This document shows, one piece after another, positions 33,036 to 42,209 of a stretch of DNA of 64,000 nucleotides. The number at the start of each line of letters is the position of its first letter. The stretch's first letter is position 1. The DNA is from Salinispora cortesiana (lineage in GTDB: Bacteria > Actinomycetota > Actinomycetes > Mycobacteriales > Micromonosporaceae), in contig NZ_AXVR01000013.1 of the NCBI RefSeq assembly GCF_000484695.1, positions 1-64,000 on the forward strand. Reading direction: 5' to 3'. A model generated the notes under the pieces. It worked only from the letters and a program-made list of their open reading frames with translations. It had not been told where the DNA came from and ran no database searches. The position numbers and the translations under genes are program-made.

Positions 33036-34118
33036 ATGGCCTCGACTGACCTCCCCCGGTTCTCCGTTCGCTCCGGCGTGGACCTGATCGCCGCCGTGCC
33101 CTATCTGCTCGGGTTCCATCCAACGGACAGCGTGGTCGTGGTGGGGATGAGTGGCCCACGGGTCACCTTCGCCGCACGGGCAGACCTTGCGGACCTGGCC
33201 GGCTCCACCGCGGCGGCCCGACATCTGGCGGCAGTGGTCGCGCAGCAGCCCACCGACCGCGCGACGGTGCTCGGCTACGGGTCCGCCTCCCGGGTCACCC
33301 CCGCGGTTGACGCCGTCCGGCAGGCCCTTGCCGAGGTCGGGATCGCGGTGCTCGACGCGCTCCGAGTCACCGATGGCCGCTACTGGTCATACCTCTGCCC
33401 GGAGCCGGAGTGCTGTCCGCCCGACGGCACCGCGTACGACTCGAGCACGAGTCAGGTGGCCGCCGCCGCGGTCCTCGCCGGTCAGGTCGCTCTGCCCGAC
33501 CGGGCGGCGCTCGTCGCCCAGGTGGCGTCGGTCGAGGGCGAGGAGCGAGCTCAGCTGCGGCGGGCCGCGCAGCGGGCGGGGCAGCGCTTCGCCGACCTGG
33601 TGACCCGGGCCCCCGGGGCCGAGCGGTCCGGCGACCGGTCTGGCGACAGGCCCAGCGACCGGTCTGGTGGGCGGTCGGTGCGGGCGGCGGGGAGCATCAC
33701 GATCCGGGCCGCTCAGCGTCGGCACCGACGGGGCGAGCGGCTCGACGACGACGAGGTGGCCTGGCTGAGTTTGCTGCTGACTGACCAGACGGTGCGAGAC
33801 CTTGCCTGGGAGCGCACCGACGGGCGGGAAGCCGACATCGCGCTCTGGGCCGACCTGCTCCGCCGGGCCGAGCCGGAGCTGATCGCCGCCCCCGGCTCGC
33901 TGCTGGCCTTCGCGGCCTGGCGGGCCGGGGAGGGGGCGCTGGCGGCGGTGGCGTTGGAACGGGTGCTCGCCCTACATCCCGACTATTCGCTCGCACTCCT
34001 GGTGGACGACCTGCTTCGGCGTGGGGTGCCCCCGACCAGGCTGGCCGGGTGGCCAGCCATTGCGCTGCCCGGCGTGGTTCATCCCCGCCCCCGGCGGGGC
34101 GGGCGGGGTGCCCGCTGA
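33036..34118 (+). CDS. DUF4192 family protein
   Basis: 360 residues. Starts SVRSGVDLIAAVPYLLGFHPTDSVVVVGMSGPRVTFAARADL, the conserved DUF4192 opening. YWSYLCPEPECCPPDGTAYD is the family's central Cys-Pro segment. Residues near 205-225 are Ser/Gly/Asp/Arg repeats. The C-terminal half is helical with TPR-like features (LLAFAAWRAGEGALAAVALERVLALHPDYSLA). Widespread in actinobacteria, function unknown. Confidence 0.85.
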   Translation: MASTDLPRFSVRSGVDLIAAVPYLLGFHPTDSVVVVGMSGPRVTFAARADLADLAGSTAAARHLAAVVAQQPTDRATVLGYGSASRVTPAVDAVRQALAEVGIAVLDALRVTDGRYWSYLCPEPECCPPDGTAYDSSTSQVAAAAVLAGQVALPDRAALVAQVASVEGEERAQLRRAAQRAGQRFADLVTRAPGAERSGDRSGDRPSDRSGGRSVRAAGSITIRAAQRRHRRGERLDDDEVAWLSLLLTDQTVRDLAWERTDGREADIALWADLLRRAEPELIAAPGSLLAFAAWRAGEGALAAVALERVLALHPDYSLALLVDDLLRRGVPPTRLAGWPAIALPGVVHPRPRRGGRGAR

Positions 34119-34190
34119 CCGGCCGGCGGGCTCGGCCCTCGGCAGCCGCTGTACTCGCAGGTGGGCGCGGGGCCGAGCGGGCTCGGCCGG

Positions 34191-34196
34191 TACCGT
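34191..34196 (+). promoter_or_regulatory. -10 element of mobA
   Basis: TACCGT ends 6 nt before GTG 34203; no ribosome binding site. Confidence 0.6.
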
Positions 34197-34202
34197 AGCC
34201 AG

Positions 34203-34829
34203 GTGCGCAGGTACGCGGCAGTGGTGCTGGCCGGGGGTGCGGCCCGACGGATGGATGGCGTGGACAAGCCAGCCCGGCCGGTCGGAGGCCGTCCGATGCG
34301 GGACCGGGTCCTGGCCGCGGTCGCCGACGCCGCACCGCGGATCCTGGTGGGCCCGGCGGCCGGCGCGCCGGCCGACGTGCTGATCACCCGAGAGTCGCCG
34401 CCGGGTGGGGGGCCGGTCGCCGCTGCGGCGGCCGGGTTGGACCGGCTACCCGCCGATGTGGACCTCCTCGCCCTCCTCGCCGCCGACCTGCCGCTGCTCA
34501 CCCGGGACGCGGTCCGAGCACTACTGGACCAGCTCGACGGTGAGCAGGGCGGGGGCCAGCCGGCGGTGGGTCCCGGCGGGATGGACGGGGTGTGTTTTGT
34601 GGATGACGCCGGGCGGCGGCAGCCACTCTGCGGGGTGTGGCGGGTCGCCCCGCTGCGGGCCGCGTTCACCCGGCTGGTCACCCAGCGTCCCCTGGCCGGG
34701 GCGTCACTGCGGGCGCTGCTGCACGGGTTGGCCGTACGCGAGATGCCGTGGCGTGGAGAAGGCCCCCCACCATGGTTTGACTGTGACACTGACGAGGACT
34801 TACGCCGGGCAGAGGAGTGGGTGCGATGA
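34203..34829 (+). CDS. mobA: Molybdenum cofactor guanylyltransferase MobA-like protein
   Basis: 208 residues. Transfers GMP to Moco to give the dinucleotide form. NTP-transferase fold: YAAVVLAGGAARRMDGVDKPARPVGGRPM, DLLALLAADLPLLTRDAV, and RRQPLCGVWRVAPLRAAF with a C-terminal PWFDCDTDEDLRRAEEW. GTG start set by leaderless -10. ATGA overlap with the DUF6457 gene shows coupled translation. Confidence 0.9.
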   Translation: MRRYAAVVLAGGAARRMDGVDKPARPVGGRPMRDRVLAAVADAAPRILVGPAAGAPADVLITRESPPGGGPVAAAAAGLDRLPADVDLLALLAADLPLLTRDAVRALLDQLDGEQGGGQPAVGPGGMDGVCFVDDAGRRQPLCGVWRVAPLRAAFTRLVTQRPLAGASLRALLHGLAVREMPWRGEGPPPWFDCDTDEDLRRAEEWVR

Positions 34830-35119
34830 CTTCGATGGACGACTGGGTGACGGCGGTCTGCACCGAGCTCGGCCTTGACCCGGCTCGGGTGCCGGTGCCA
34901 GCGGTGCTCGACCTGACCCGGGAGGTGGCGCATCAGGTGTTGCGCCCCGGCGCGCCGGTCGCCGCCTACCTGGTGGGGGTCGCGGTCGGCGGGGGCGCGG
35001 AGCCGAGCGTCGCCGCGGCCCGGATCCAACAGTTGGCCGCCGACTGGCCGATCGAGCTGGGTGTGGCGGGTGAGCCCGGAACTCCGAACGACCAGGCCCA
35101 CCCGCCGGGCCAGAGCTGA
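34826..35119 (+). CDS. DUF6457 family protein
   Basis: 97 residues. MDDWVTAVCTELGLDPARVPVPAVLDLTREVAHQVLRPGAPVAAYLVGVAVGGGA is the whole conserved core: a small helical protein usually found beside mobA in actinobacteria. ATG 34826 overlaps the mobA stop. A Moco-related role is suggested only by this linkage. The next gene on the other strand ends one base after its stop. Confidence 0.8.
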   Translation: MTSMDDWVTAVCTELGLDPARVPVPAVLDLTREVAHQVLRPGAPVAAYLVGVAVGGGAEPSVAAARIQQLAADWPIELGVAGEPGTPNDQAHPPGQS

Positions 35120-37075
35120 TCAGCTGTTTGGCAGCCAGGCCAGGCTCTGCCCGGTCGTCGGGTTGATGGCCCGCAGGCCCGCGTCCGACACCGTCCAGAG
35201 GGTGTCACCGACGAGTAGCGAACGGGTGATGAACCCACCCGGGTGGGTCACCTCGCCCTGGTCGGTGAGGGTGTCCCCGGAGACCCGCAACAGACGCAGG
35301 CCGGCATTGACCGGGACGGCGAGTAGCCCGGTGCTCGGGTCGTACCGGAAAGCGTGCGGGTCGTGCTCGGCGGCGGACCAGGCGTCCGGGCGGTGCCAGC
35401 GATCCAACCGGAGCGGTTGGGCCGGTTCCCGGACATCGAAGAGCGAGACCTGGACCCCCTCCGCACGTCCGTCGAGGTCGGCCTCCTGCCCGATACCGAG
35501 CAGCCGGCCGTCCGCGACCGGGTGTAGGTACGCCGAGTAGCCGGTGATCTTCAGCTCCCCGGTGACCCGGGGGGCGGCGTGGTCGCTCAGGTCGAGCGCG
35601 TAGAGCGGGTCGGTCTGCCGGAACGTCACCACGTACGCGGTGTCACCGAGGTAGCGCACCGAATAGATTCGCTCCCCCGGGCCCAGGCCAGTGACCGAAC
35701 CGGTCCGGGTCAGCACCTCGCCCTGTCGACGCAGCACGTGGACGCCGGACTCCGAGCTGCGCTCGTCCTGGCGCGGGATGGTGGTGGCCTCCCGGCTCGT
35801 GGTGGTGGCGTCCTGGCCCGTGGTGGCGGTGAGCTGGCCCGTGGTGGTGGTGGCGACGCGTAGGTGGCCCTGCCACTGGGACAGGGCGTACTGGTTGATC
35901 AGCCGGCCGGGCACCGTGCCGGCGGCGACGTACCGCGGGCGGCCGGCGGCGGTGGTGTCGAACTGGTAGATGTCGGTGACCGACGTGCCGGTCTGGTCGG
36001 GCCACCGGCCCGGAGTGGGCGGTGCCGCCAGCTGTCGCTGGCCGGCCAGGTAGAGGCTGTCGCCGGTGCTGTAGACGGTGTCCGCGGCGGCGGCCACGCT
36101 GACCGGGTCGCCGTCGGTGAGTCGGTCAGCGGTGAGGTCGAAGCTGAGCACGGTCAGCACGGCGGAGCCGGTGCCGGTCTGTGGGCGGCTGAGTCGGTCG
36201 CAGTCAACCCGACCGCTTCCGTGCTCCGCTCCGGCTGACCACTCGTAGGCCGGCAGCCACGCCTCAATGCCCGCGTCGGCCACCGCGGCCCGGTTCGCCT
36301 CCTCACGGGTCGCATCGTCGGCGGTGGCGGGCAGCTCCGGGAAGGTCACCTGGGGGTGGGACTGGACCACCACCCGGACCGTGCTCCCGGTCTGTCGGGC
36401 GTCAAGGGTGCGACCGTTGATTTCGTACGTGCTGAGCAGCCGGGGTGGGCCGCTCAGGTCGACCAGGCGGAACCGGGTCGCGGTGGGCGGGCTCGATCCG
36501 GGTGGCGGAGCGATGTCCTCGCGACCGGGGCCGAACGCGGGGAGGACCATCGGTGCCGCGTCGGTGAGGACCACCGCGTGATCGCCGTACAGGAGCAGGT
36601 CGTGCTGGGCCCAGTGGCGCTGGTCGGGGCCATCGTTGAGGTCCAGTCGCCCGGTGAAGCGGTTGGTGGTGGGGTCGACGACCCGGAGCACGCCCTGGCT
36701 GATGGTGACGATCCGCTGCCCGTCGGTCTTGACCAGGTCCGGTTCGTCAACGCCGGGCTCGTACCCATTGGTGAGCGAGTGTTCCCCGGCCGGCTTCGAC
36801 TCGGCGGTGGCGCTGGCGGCGTCTAGTAATTCCAGTCCGACTCGTTGCTGGGGCGCGCTGTTGGCGAGCCCCCACGGGTGGACCTCGGCCGCGGTCGCGG
36901 CGCGCAGTTCGGTCAGCGCGTCGGCGCAGGAGTCGAAGGAGACCAGCTGTAGTGGCGACTCGGGTCCGGCTGGTGGCGTCTTCGGCGCCGGTGACCGGGT
37001 CGCGGCGACGCTGCCCGCGAGCAGGAGGAGCGCGAGCAGCCCACCCGCGACAAGAGTGGGACGGCGTGATGTCAT
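35120..37075 (-). CDS. Secreted beta-propeller domain protein
   Basis: 651 residues. Signal-like helix LVAGGLLALLLLAGSVAA then an external Beta_propel (PF09826-type) domain. GVDEPDLVKTDGQRIVTISQGVLRVVD is the family signature, and repeated blades run to SLAWLPNS. A Thr/Gln/Asp-rich insertion (TTTGQLTATTGQDATTTS) lies between blades near residue 415. Function of the family is unknown. GGAAGGGG precedes the ATG. Confidence 0.87.
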   Translation of the reverse strand: MTSRRPTLVAGGLLALLLLAGSVAATRSPAPKTPPAGPESPLQLVSFDSCADALTELRAATAAEVHPWGLANSAPQQRVGLELLDAASATAESKPAGEHSLTNGYEPGVDEPDLVKTDGQRIVTISQGVLRVVDPTTNRFTGRLDLNDGPDQRHWAQHDLLLYGDHAVVLTDAAPMVLPAFGPGREDIAPPPGSSPPTATRFRLVDLSGPPRLLSTYEINGRTLDARQTGSTVRVVVQSHPQVTFPELPATADDATREEANRAAVADAGIEAWLPAYEWSAGAEHGSGRVDCDRLSRPQTGTGSAVLTVLSFDLTADRLTDGDPVSVAAAADTVYSTGDSLYLAGQRQLAAPPTPGRWPDQTGTSVTDIYQFDTTAAGRPRYVAAGTVPGRLINQYALSQWQGHLRVATTTTGQLTATTGQDATTTSREATTIPRQDERSSESGVHVLRRQGEVLTRTGSVTGLGPGERIYSVRYLGDTAYVVTFRQTDPLYALDLSDHAAPRVTGELKITGYSAYLHPVADGRLLGIGQEADLDGRAEGVQVSLFDVREPAQPLRLDRWHRPDAWSAAEHDPHAFRYDPSTGLLAVPVNAGLRLLRVSGDTLTDQGEVTHPGGFITRSLLVGDTLWTVSDAGLRAINPTTGQSLAWLPNS

Positions 37076-37182
37076 GCCCCTTCCGACGCCGCCAGCCGGC
37101 CCGTGGTTCCCGTGCGGCTCGCTGTCGTGGCTCTCCCGCGGGGTGGCGGTCCCGGGACGGCTGGGAGCAGCGGCGACGGTGA

Positions 37183-37638
37183 TCAGTCGGAGGGGCCGAC
37201 GCCGGGGGACTCGACCAGCCGGGAGAGCACGATGGTGCTGCGGGTGGAGGTAACAAAGGATTCGGCTCGTAGGCGTTCCAGTGCGGCCTCGAGGTGGGCG
37301 ATGTCGGCCGCGCGCAGGTGGACGAGGGCGTCCGCCTCGCCCGAGACGGTGTAGGCCCCGACGACCTCGGGGTGCCGCCGGGCGGCGACACCGATCTGCG
37401 GTGGCGTGGTCCGACCGGCGCAGAACAGCTCGACGAACGCCTCGGTGGTCCAGCCGACCGCGGCCGGGTCAACGACGGCGGTGAATCCGCGGATGACCCC
37501 GGTCGCGCGAAGTCGGTCAACCCGTCGCTTCACCGCCGGGGCGGACAGGGAAACCCGCTGTCCGATCTCGGCGTACGACGCACGGGCGTCGGCGACGAGC
37601 AGCGCAATGATTCGCTGATCCACTGCGTCTATCTGCAA
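37183..37638 (-). CDS. Lrp/AsnC-family transcriptional regulator
   Basis: 151 residues. N-terminal HTH (DAVDQRIIALLVADARASYAEIGQRVSLSAPAVKRRVDRLRATGVIRG) and C-terminal RAM/ACT ligand domain (VVGAYTVSGEADALVHLRAADIAHLEAALERLR). I chose TTG 37638: AGGAGG lies 8 nt upstream, and no in-frame ATG or GTG gives the usual length. Divergent from the dimethylargininase-like gene with 67 bp between, a usual layout when Lrp controls its neighbour. Confidence 0.9.
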   Translation of the reverse strand: MQIDAVDQRIIALLVADARASYAEIGQRVSLSAPAVKRRVDRLRATGVIRGFTAVVDPAAVGWTTEAFVELFCAGRTTPPQIGVAARRHPEVVGAYTVSGEADALVHLRAADIAHLEAALERLRAESFVTSTRSTIVLSRLVESPGVGPSD

Positions 37639-37692
37639 TGTTCTGCCTCCTGGAAGCAATATTTGCGGCTGGAACCGCTGTAAAACGATACC

Positions 37693-37698
37693 TACCTT
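37693..37698 (+). promoter_or_regulatory. -10 element of the dimethylargininase-like gene
   Basis: TACCTT ends 7 nt before GTG 37706. The short gap to the Lrp gene also holds GCAATATTTGC, a candidate half-palindrome for Lrp. Confidence 0.55.
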
Positions 37699-37705
37699 GG
37701 TAATC

Positions 37706-38530
37706 GTGAACCAGCAGCGAGTGCCGCGAAAGCGGACATATCTCATGTGCCCGCCCAAACACTTCACGGTCGAGTACGCGATCAACCCGTGGATGGATGT
37801 CACCGCCGCGGTTGACGTGGAGTTGGCGGTCAAGCAGTGGGACCGGCTGCGGGAGACGCTGGTTGGGCTCGGCCACAACGTGCGCCTGCTGACCCCCGAG
37901 CCGGGGCTACCCGACATGGTCTACGCGGCCAACGGCGCCTTCGTCGTCGATGGCACCGTCTACGGCGCGCAGTACAAGCATGCGCAGCGGAGCGCCGAGG
38001 CCGCGGCCCATCGCGCCTTCTACCAGTCCCACGGCTGGCACTTCATCGCCCCGACCGCCACCAATGAGGGCGAGGGTGACTTCGCGTACCTGCCGGCGGC
38101 GCACGGTGGTCTCGTCCTGGCTGGTTACGGCTTCCGGACCGAGCCCGCCGCCCACGCCGAGGCGCAGGAGGCGTTGGGCCGACCGGTGGTCTCGGTGCGG
38201 TTGGTCGATCCCCGCTTCTATCACCTGGACGTGGCACTGGCCTCGATCGACGACAGCAACATCGCCTACTACCCGGGCGCCTTCTCCGCCGCCAGCCAGA
38301 AGGTTCTGGCGCAGCTCTTTCCAGCAGCTGTCGTCGCCGATGACGCCGACGCCCTCGCGTTCGGTCTGAATCTGGTCAGCGATGGGCGCAACGTCGTCCT
38401 GAACAGCGAGGCGACCGGCCTCGCCGACAAGCTGGCAGCCGCCGGTTACCAGCCGGTGCCCGTGGCGCTGGCCGAGTTACGCAAGGGTGGCGGCAGCGTG
38501 AAGTGCTGCATCGCCGAGTTGCGCCACTAG
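37706..38530 (+). CDS. Dimethylarginine dimethylaminohydrolase-like amidinohydrolase
   Basis: 274 residues. Guanidine-modifying pentein fold: YLMCPPKHFTVEYAINPWMD, DMVYAANGAFVVDG, EGEGDFAYL (acidic pair plus His region), DPRFYHLDVALASID (catalytic His) and the C-terminal nucleophile in SVKCCIAELRH. It should hydrolyse methylated arginine to citrulline or act on a related guanidine. The start is GTG 37706, since the leaderless -10 precedes it; a TTG at 37697 lies inside that promoter. Likely controlled by the divergent Lrp protein. Confidence 0.88.
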   Translation: MNQQRVPRKRTYLMCPPKHFTVEYAINPWMDVTAAVDVELAVKQWDRLRETLVGLGHNVRLLTPEPGLPDMVYAANGAFVVDGTVYGAQYKHAQRSAEAAAHRAFYQSHGWHFIAPTATNEGEGDFAYLPAAHGGLVLAGYGFRTEPAAHAEAQEALGRPVVSVRLVDPRFYHLDVALASIDDSNIAYYPGAFSAASQKVLAQLFPAAVVADDADALAFGLNLVSDGRNVVLNSEATGLADKLAAAGYQPVPVALAELRKGGGSVKCCIAELRH

Positions 38531-38550
38531 CGCCCGTTGTCGAGCGGCGT

Positions 38551-38584
38551 GGCGCCGGCCCGGTGGCGAGAGTGGATCGGCGCC
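38551..38584. terminator. Candidate bidirectional terminator
   Basis: GGCGCCG (38551-38557) pairs with 38578-38584 between convergent genes. Confidence 0.4.
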
Positions 38585-38591
38585 GCCCCGC

Positions 38592-39791
38592 TCAGCCGAG
38601 CGTGGCCAGCTCGGTCAAGAGCACATTGGAGAGGAGCTGGCCGTCGAGCTGGACCTCTCGGAGGTACCACCGTTGCTGCGGGGTGCGCGGCTGGTTGAAC
38701 TGCCACACCCCGCGGGGGCTGTCAACCCGGCCGATCTTGCCGAGCGCGAGGTTCACCTCCGACGGGGTGGGTGACGCGCCAGCACGCCGGATCGCCTGGT
38801 TGAGGACGTGCGCCGCATCGTAGGACGCCGTCGCGTACGCGGTCGGCGAGGTGCCGTGCTTCTTGCGGTACGCCGAGGCGAAGAGCCGGTTGGCGGCGTT
38901 GTTGAGGTCGGGGGAGTAGTTCAGGGCGGTCTGGATGCCGAGAACATCGGTCTTGTCCTTGAAGCTCGCCAGGACGTTGCCCTCGGTCAGGAAGCCCGGG
39001 GCGTAGATGGGGCCGGTGTACCCCTCCGCGCGGAGCTGTTTGAGGAACTCCACGGCGGCGGTGCCGGCGAAGAAGCAGAAGACGCCGTCCGGCTCACGCT
39101 TGAGCGCGGTGGCGATATCACGCCGGTAGGCGTTCTTGCCCGGGGTGCCGGAGATCTCCTGCGTCCAGGTAACCGGATCTTCGATCCGGGGATCGGACTT
39201 ACCGAACTCCTGCTGGAAGCCCCGGAGTACGTCCTTGCTGGCCGGGGAGTCCGGCATGATGATCGACAGCCGCTCCGACGGATCGAGCGCCTTCTTCAGG
39301 TGGCGGCCGAGGGCCCGACCGGCCTCGTCCAGCACGTACGACGTGCGCCAGATGTAGACGACGCTCTGCAGGCTGCTGGGGGAGGCGTTGGAACCGATCA
39401 GCGGCACCTGGGCCTGCTCCACCGTGTCCCGGATGCCGAGCATGACGGCCGAGCCGACCACGCCGGTGAGGGCCAGCACTCCCTGCTTGAGCAGCTTCTC
39501 AACCGCGGCCTGGCCGGACTTCGCATCGTTGCCCTCATCGGCGGTGACCAACTCGGTCGGGTGTCCGCCGAGCTGCTCCTCGTTGAGATCCAGGAAGAGT
39601 TGGAAGCCGTTGGCCACCTCGGTCCCGACGTCGACGAGATCACCGGTCTGCGGTATGAGCATGCCGATCTTGATGGGACTCAGCGGAGCCGCGGCGTCGG
39701 ACGCACTGCTGTTGTTGCATCCCGTCACGAGTCCGGCCGTGCCCAGCGCCGCCAACAGCTGTAGGGCACGCCTGCGGTTCACCTGTGTCAC
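38592..39791 (-). CDS. Branched-chain-amino-acid-type ABC substrate-binding lipoprotein
   Basis: 399 residues. NRRRALQLLAALGTAGLVTGC is a twin-arginine-like lipoprotein signal with lipidated C25. The Peripla_BP_6 domain follows: IKIGMLIPQTGDLVDVGTEVANGFQLFLD, VGSAVMLGIRDTVEQAQVPLIGSNAS, VYIWRTSYVLDEAGRALGRHL and TAYATASYDAAHVLNQAIRRAG. No permease or ATPase is adjacent, so it is an orphan or works with components elsewhere. GTG 39791 chosen because the signal peptide starts there. Ligand unknown. Confidence 0.88.
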   Translation of the reverse strand: MTQVNRRRALQLLAALGTAGLVTGCNNSSASDAAAPLSPIKIGMLIPQTGDLVDVGTEVANGFQLFLDLNEEQLGGHPTELVTADEGNDAKSGQAAVEKLLKQGVLALTGVVGSAVMLGIRDTVEQAQVPLIGSNASPSSLQSVVYIWRTSYVLDEAGRALGRHLKKALDPSERLSIIMPDSPASKDVLRGFQQEFGKSDPRIEDPVTWTQEISGTPGKNAYRRDIATALKREPDGVFCFFAGTAAVEFLKQLRAEGYTGPIYAPGFLTEGNVLASFKDKTDVLGIQTALNYSPDLNNAANRLFASAYRKKHGTSPTAYATASYDAAHVLNQAIRRAGASPTPSEVNLALGKIGRVDSPRGVWQFNQPRTPQQRWYLREVQLDGQLLSNVLLTELATLG

Positions 39792-39868
39792 CGGGTCCCT
39801 TTCCAGCGTCGTGGCCGGGCGAATCCTGCCCATCCGGCGTGCTATCCCGCTCGGCAACGCTGCGTCAA

Positions 39869-40669
39869 CTAGCTCCTAGGTTTGGTGAGGGAGCGTAACG
39901 CGAGGACCACCTCCGGCCAAGCCGTCGATTTTGGGTCGATGAGGCCAAAGTGCTCGCAATGGGGCAGCTCAACCAGGTGGATGTTGCCGCCGGCGGCGTG
40001 CCCGGCCGTGACGAACTCTCGGCTCATCGCTACCGGCACCTGCTGGTCGAGGGCGCCGTGCATAACTACTGTCCGTGACTTTGGCGGTGGTAGCGAACGC
40101 GGATCACAGGCCGCGTAGCGGTCCGGCACCTCGGTCGGGCCGCCGCCGAGCAGTGCGGCCACCGCACCCGTGTCCAGATCCAGTCGGTAGGCCTCGGCCA
40201 GGTTCGCCACCGGGGCCAGGGCGAGGACCCCGCCGACCATGGCAGGTAGGGCAGCAGCTACGTAGAGCGCCAACTGCCCCCCTGCCGAGTGACCAATGAG
40301 GAGCGGCGGGCCGGCCGCCACCGCGCCGGGGAACGCCTCGGCCGCCAGCCGGGGCAGCTCGGACACCCCGGTCCGAACGTCGGCCATGGTTCCCGGCCAG
40401 CCACCACCGGGCTGCCCGGTCCGGCGGTACTCGACCTGCGCCACCGGGTAGCCGAGCCCGGCCAGCGCGGTCGCCAGCGGCGCGGTGTGCCGGCGGTCGT
40501 ACTCCGCCCGCCAGAAGCCGCCGTGCACGACGATCACCAGCCGCTGGGCCGGCCCGGCACCGGTTGGCCGGCGCAGATCCGCGACCTGGTCCGGATGGGG
40601 GCCGTAGGCGACGGTGACGTCCGGGGCCGGCGCGGGACGGGTGAGTACGGAACGCGGGTCGCTGGACAT
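39869..40669 (-). CDS. Alpha/beta hydrolase
   Basis: 266 residues. Oxyanion-hole HGGFW (LVIVVHGGFWRAEYDRRHTAPLA), nucleophile elbow IGHSAGG, acid region VVMHGALDQQVPVAMSREF, and final histidine in LPHCEHFGLIDP. The HGGFW form resembles kynurenine formamidase/BD-FAE-type esterases, but the substrate is not certain. ATG fixed by a leaderless TACCGT. Confidence 0.85.
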   Translation of the reverse strand: MSSDPRSVLTRPAPAPDVTVAYGPHPDQVADLRRPTGAGPAQRLVIVVHGGFWRAEYDRRHTAPLATALAGLGYPVAQVEYRRTGQPGGGWPGTMADVRTGVSELPRLAAEAFPGAVAAGPPLLIGHSAGGQLALYVAAALPAMVGGVLALAPVANLAEAYRLDLDTGAVAALLGGGPTEVPDRYAACDPRSLPPPKSRTVVMHGALDQQVPVAMSREFVTAGHAAGGNIHLVELPHCEHFGLIDPKSTAWPEVVLALRSLTKPRS

Positions 40670-40676
40670 GCCGGTG

Positions 40677-40682
40677 ACGGTA
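40677..40682 (-). promoter_or_regulatory. -10 element of the alpha/beta hydrolase gene
   Basis: TACCGT ends 7 nt before ATG 40669; no ribosome binding site. Confidence 0.6.
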
Positions 40683-40757
40683 GCGGGTTGCCCCGATCGG
40701 CGCTGATCGTTGCTCCCGGGGGGCAACGCCGCCGGCGGCTGGGGAAAGATGGGTGCC

Positions 40758-41366
40758 ATGACCGAAGCGCAGTCCGCAGGACAGAACGACGTGCAGGACC
40801 AGGCTGACGAGCAGGGCCAAGACGATACTGCTCGGACCGGCACGGTGGTGGTGGTGGGACCGGACGGCCGTCCAGTCGGCACGGTGCAGACCGAAGAGAG
40901 CCAGGAGGACCCGGCCCGCCTGGTTGAGCAGCCGGCCAAGGTGATGCGGATCGGCAGCATGATCAAGCAGCTGTTGGAGGAGGTCAAGGCTGCCCCGCTG
41001 GACGACGCCAGCCGGCACCGGATGCGGGAGATCCACGAGCGGTCCATCGTGGAGCTTAAGGAGGGGCTCGCCCCCGAGCTGCGGGAAGAGCTGGAGCGCC
41101 TCGCCCTGCCCTTCACCGAGGAGAAGGCACCCAGCGAGAGCGAGTTGCGGATCGCGCACGCGCAGCTTGTTGGCTGGCTGGAAGGGCTCTTCCACGGTAT
41201 CCAGGCGGCCTTGGTCGCCCAGCAGATGGCGGCCCGGGTGCAGCTGGAGCAGATGCGCTCCGGTCGGCAGGCCCTCCCCAGCGGGGCGGGTGGAATCGCG
41301 CCCGGCATGCCCGGGATGGCGCAGTCGGCGGGCAGCGAGGGGCACAGCACCGGTCAGTACCTCTGA
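40758..41366 (+). CDS. bpa: Bacterial proteasome activator Bpa/PafE
   Basis: 202 residues. ATP-independent ring activator of the actinobacterial 20S proteasome. The core four-helix region runs from VMRIGSMIKQLLEEVKAAPLDDASRHRMREIHERSIVELKEGLAPEL to LEGLFHGIQAALVAQQMAARVQLEQMR. The C-terminal GQYL is the motif that docks into and opens the proteasome. ATG 40758 has AAAGAT 7 nt upstream, possibly leaderless. No proteasome subunit gene is in the window. Confidence 0.92.
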   Translation: MTEAQSAGQNDVQDQADEQGQDDTARTGTVVVVGPDGRPVGTVQTEESQEDPARLVEQPAKVMRIGSMIKQLLEEVKAAPLDDASRHRMREIHERSIVELKEGLAPELREELERLALPFTEEKAPSESELRIAHAQLVGWLEGLFHGIQAALVAQQMAARVQLEQMRSGRQALPSGAGGIAPGMPGMAQSAGSEGHSTGQYL

Positions 41367-41387
41367 CCGGTGCGGCCCGGGCCGCTG

Positions 41388-42209
41388 TCAGCGGGTCAGC
41401 AGCCGGTCAAGGTAGACGGCGACCCCATCGTCGTCGTTGCGGAGGGTAGCTTCGTCGGCAGCAGCGTGCACCGCCGGGTGCGCGTTCGCAACCGCCACCC
41501 GGGCCCACCCTGCCCAGGAGAACATCGGCAGGTCGTTCGGCTGGTCACCGAAGACCAGAACCTCCGCCGGGTCCACGCCGAGCCGCTCGGCGACCACCCG
41601 GAGCCCGGTCGCCTTGTCCACGCCGGGCGGGCAGATCTCGATGAAGCCCAGGCCCGCCTGGGTGAGCGAGGCGGCGTGCGGTGGGATGATTCGCTGGGCC
41701 GCCGTCAACAGCTCGTCCGTGTGGTGGTCGGCGGTCCGGGCGAAGGCCTTGATCACGTTGCCGGAGAGGCATTCGGCCCGGCTGCGCGCCTCGAACAGGT
41801 CCGGGTACGGCCAACTCGCGTGGTAGTCCCCCCACAGCGGCGCGTTGGGTTCGTCGGACGACTCCACCATGACGGTCAGCGGGCCGACCGCTGCCTCCAG
41901 CTCGGTCAGCAGCTCCGCCAGCACCGCACCGGAGAGCCACTCGTCGCGGAGCACCAACGGCCCGTCCGGGTCGCTCTGGTCCACCACCCGGCCGCCGTTG
42001 GCCATTACCAGGAAGTCGGCGGCGCGGATGTCGTTGCGGGTCAGCTCGGTCAGCCGTGGTCCGCGACCGGTGGCACCGACCATCGGAATGCCGGCGGTGC
42101 GCATCCGGTCGAGCACCTCGTGCGTGTACGCGGAGACGGTGTTGTCGCTGCGGACGAGCGTCCCGTCCAGGTCGGTGGCGATCAACTTCGGTAATCCCGG
42201 GCGGACCAT
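41388..42209 (-). CDS. HAD-superfamily phosphatase (Cof type)
   Basis: 273 residues. Motif I LIATDLDGTL (D13, D15), motif II GATGR, motif III Lys in the NVIKAF region and motif IV LVFGDQPNDLPMF. The inserted cap between motifs II and III marks class IIB (Cof) phosphatases, which act on sugar phosphates or flavin mononucleotide. AAGGAGGAG precedes the ATG. Convergent with bpa. Confidence 0.88.
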   Translation of the reverse strand: MVRPGLPKLIATDLDGTLVRSDNTVSAYTHEVLDRMRTAGIPMVGATGRGPRLTELTRNDIRAADFLVMANGGRVVDQSDPDGPLVLRDEWLSGAVLAELLTELEAAVGPLTVMVESSDEPNAPLWGDYHASWPYPDLFEARSRAECLSGNVIKAFARTADHHTDELLTAAQRIIPPHAASLTQAGLGFIEICPPGVDKATGLRVVAERLGVDPAEVLVFGDQPNDLPMFSWAGWARVAVANAHPAVHAAADEATLRNDDDGVAVYLDRLLTR

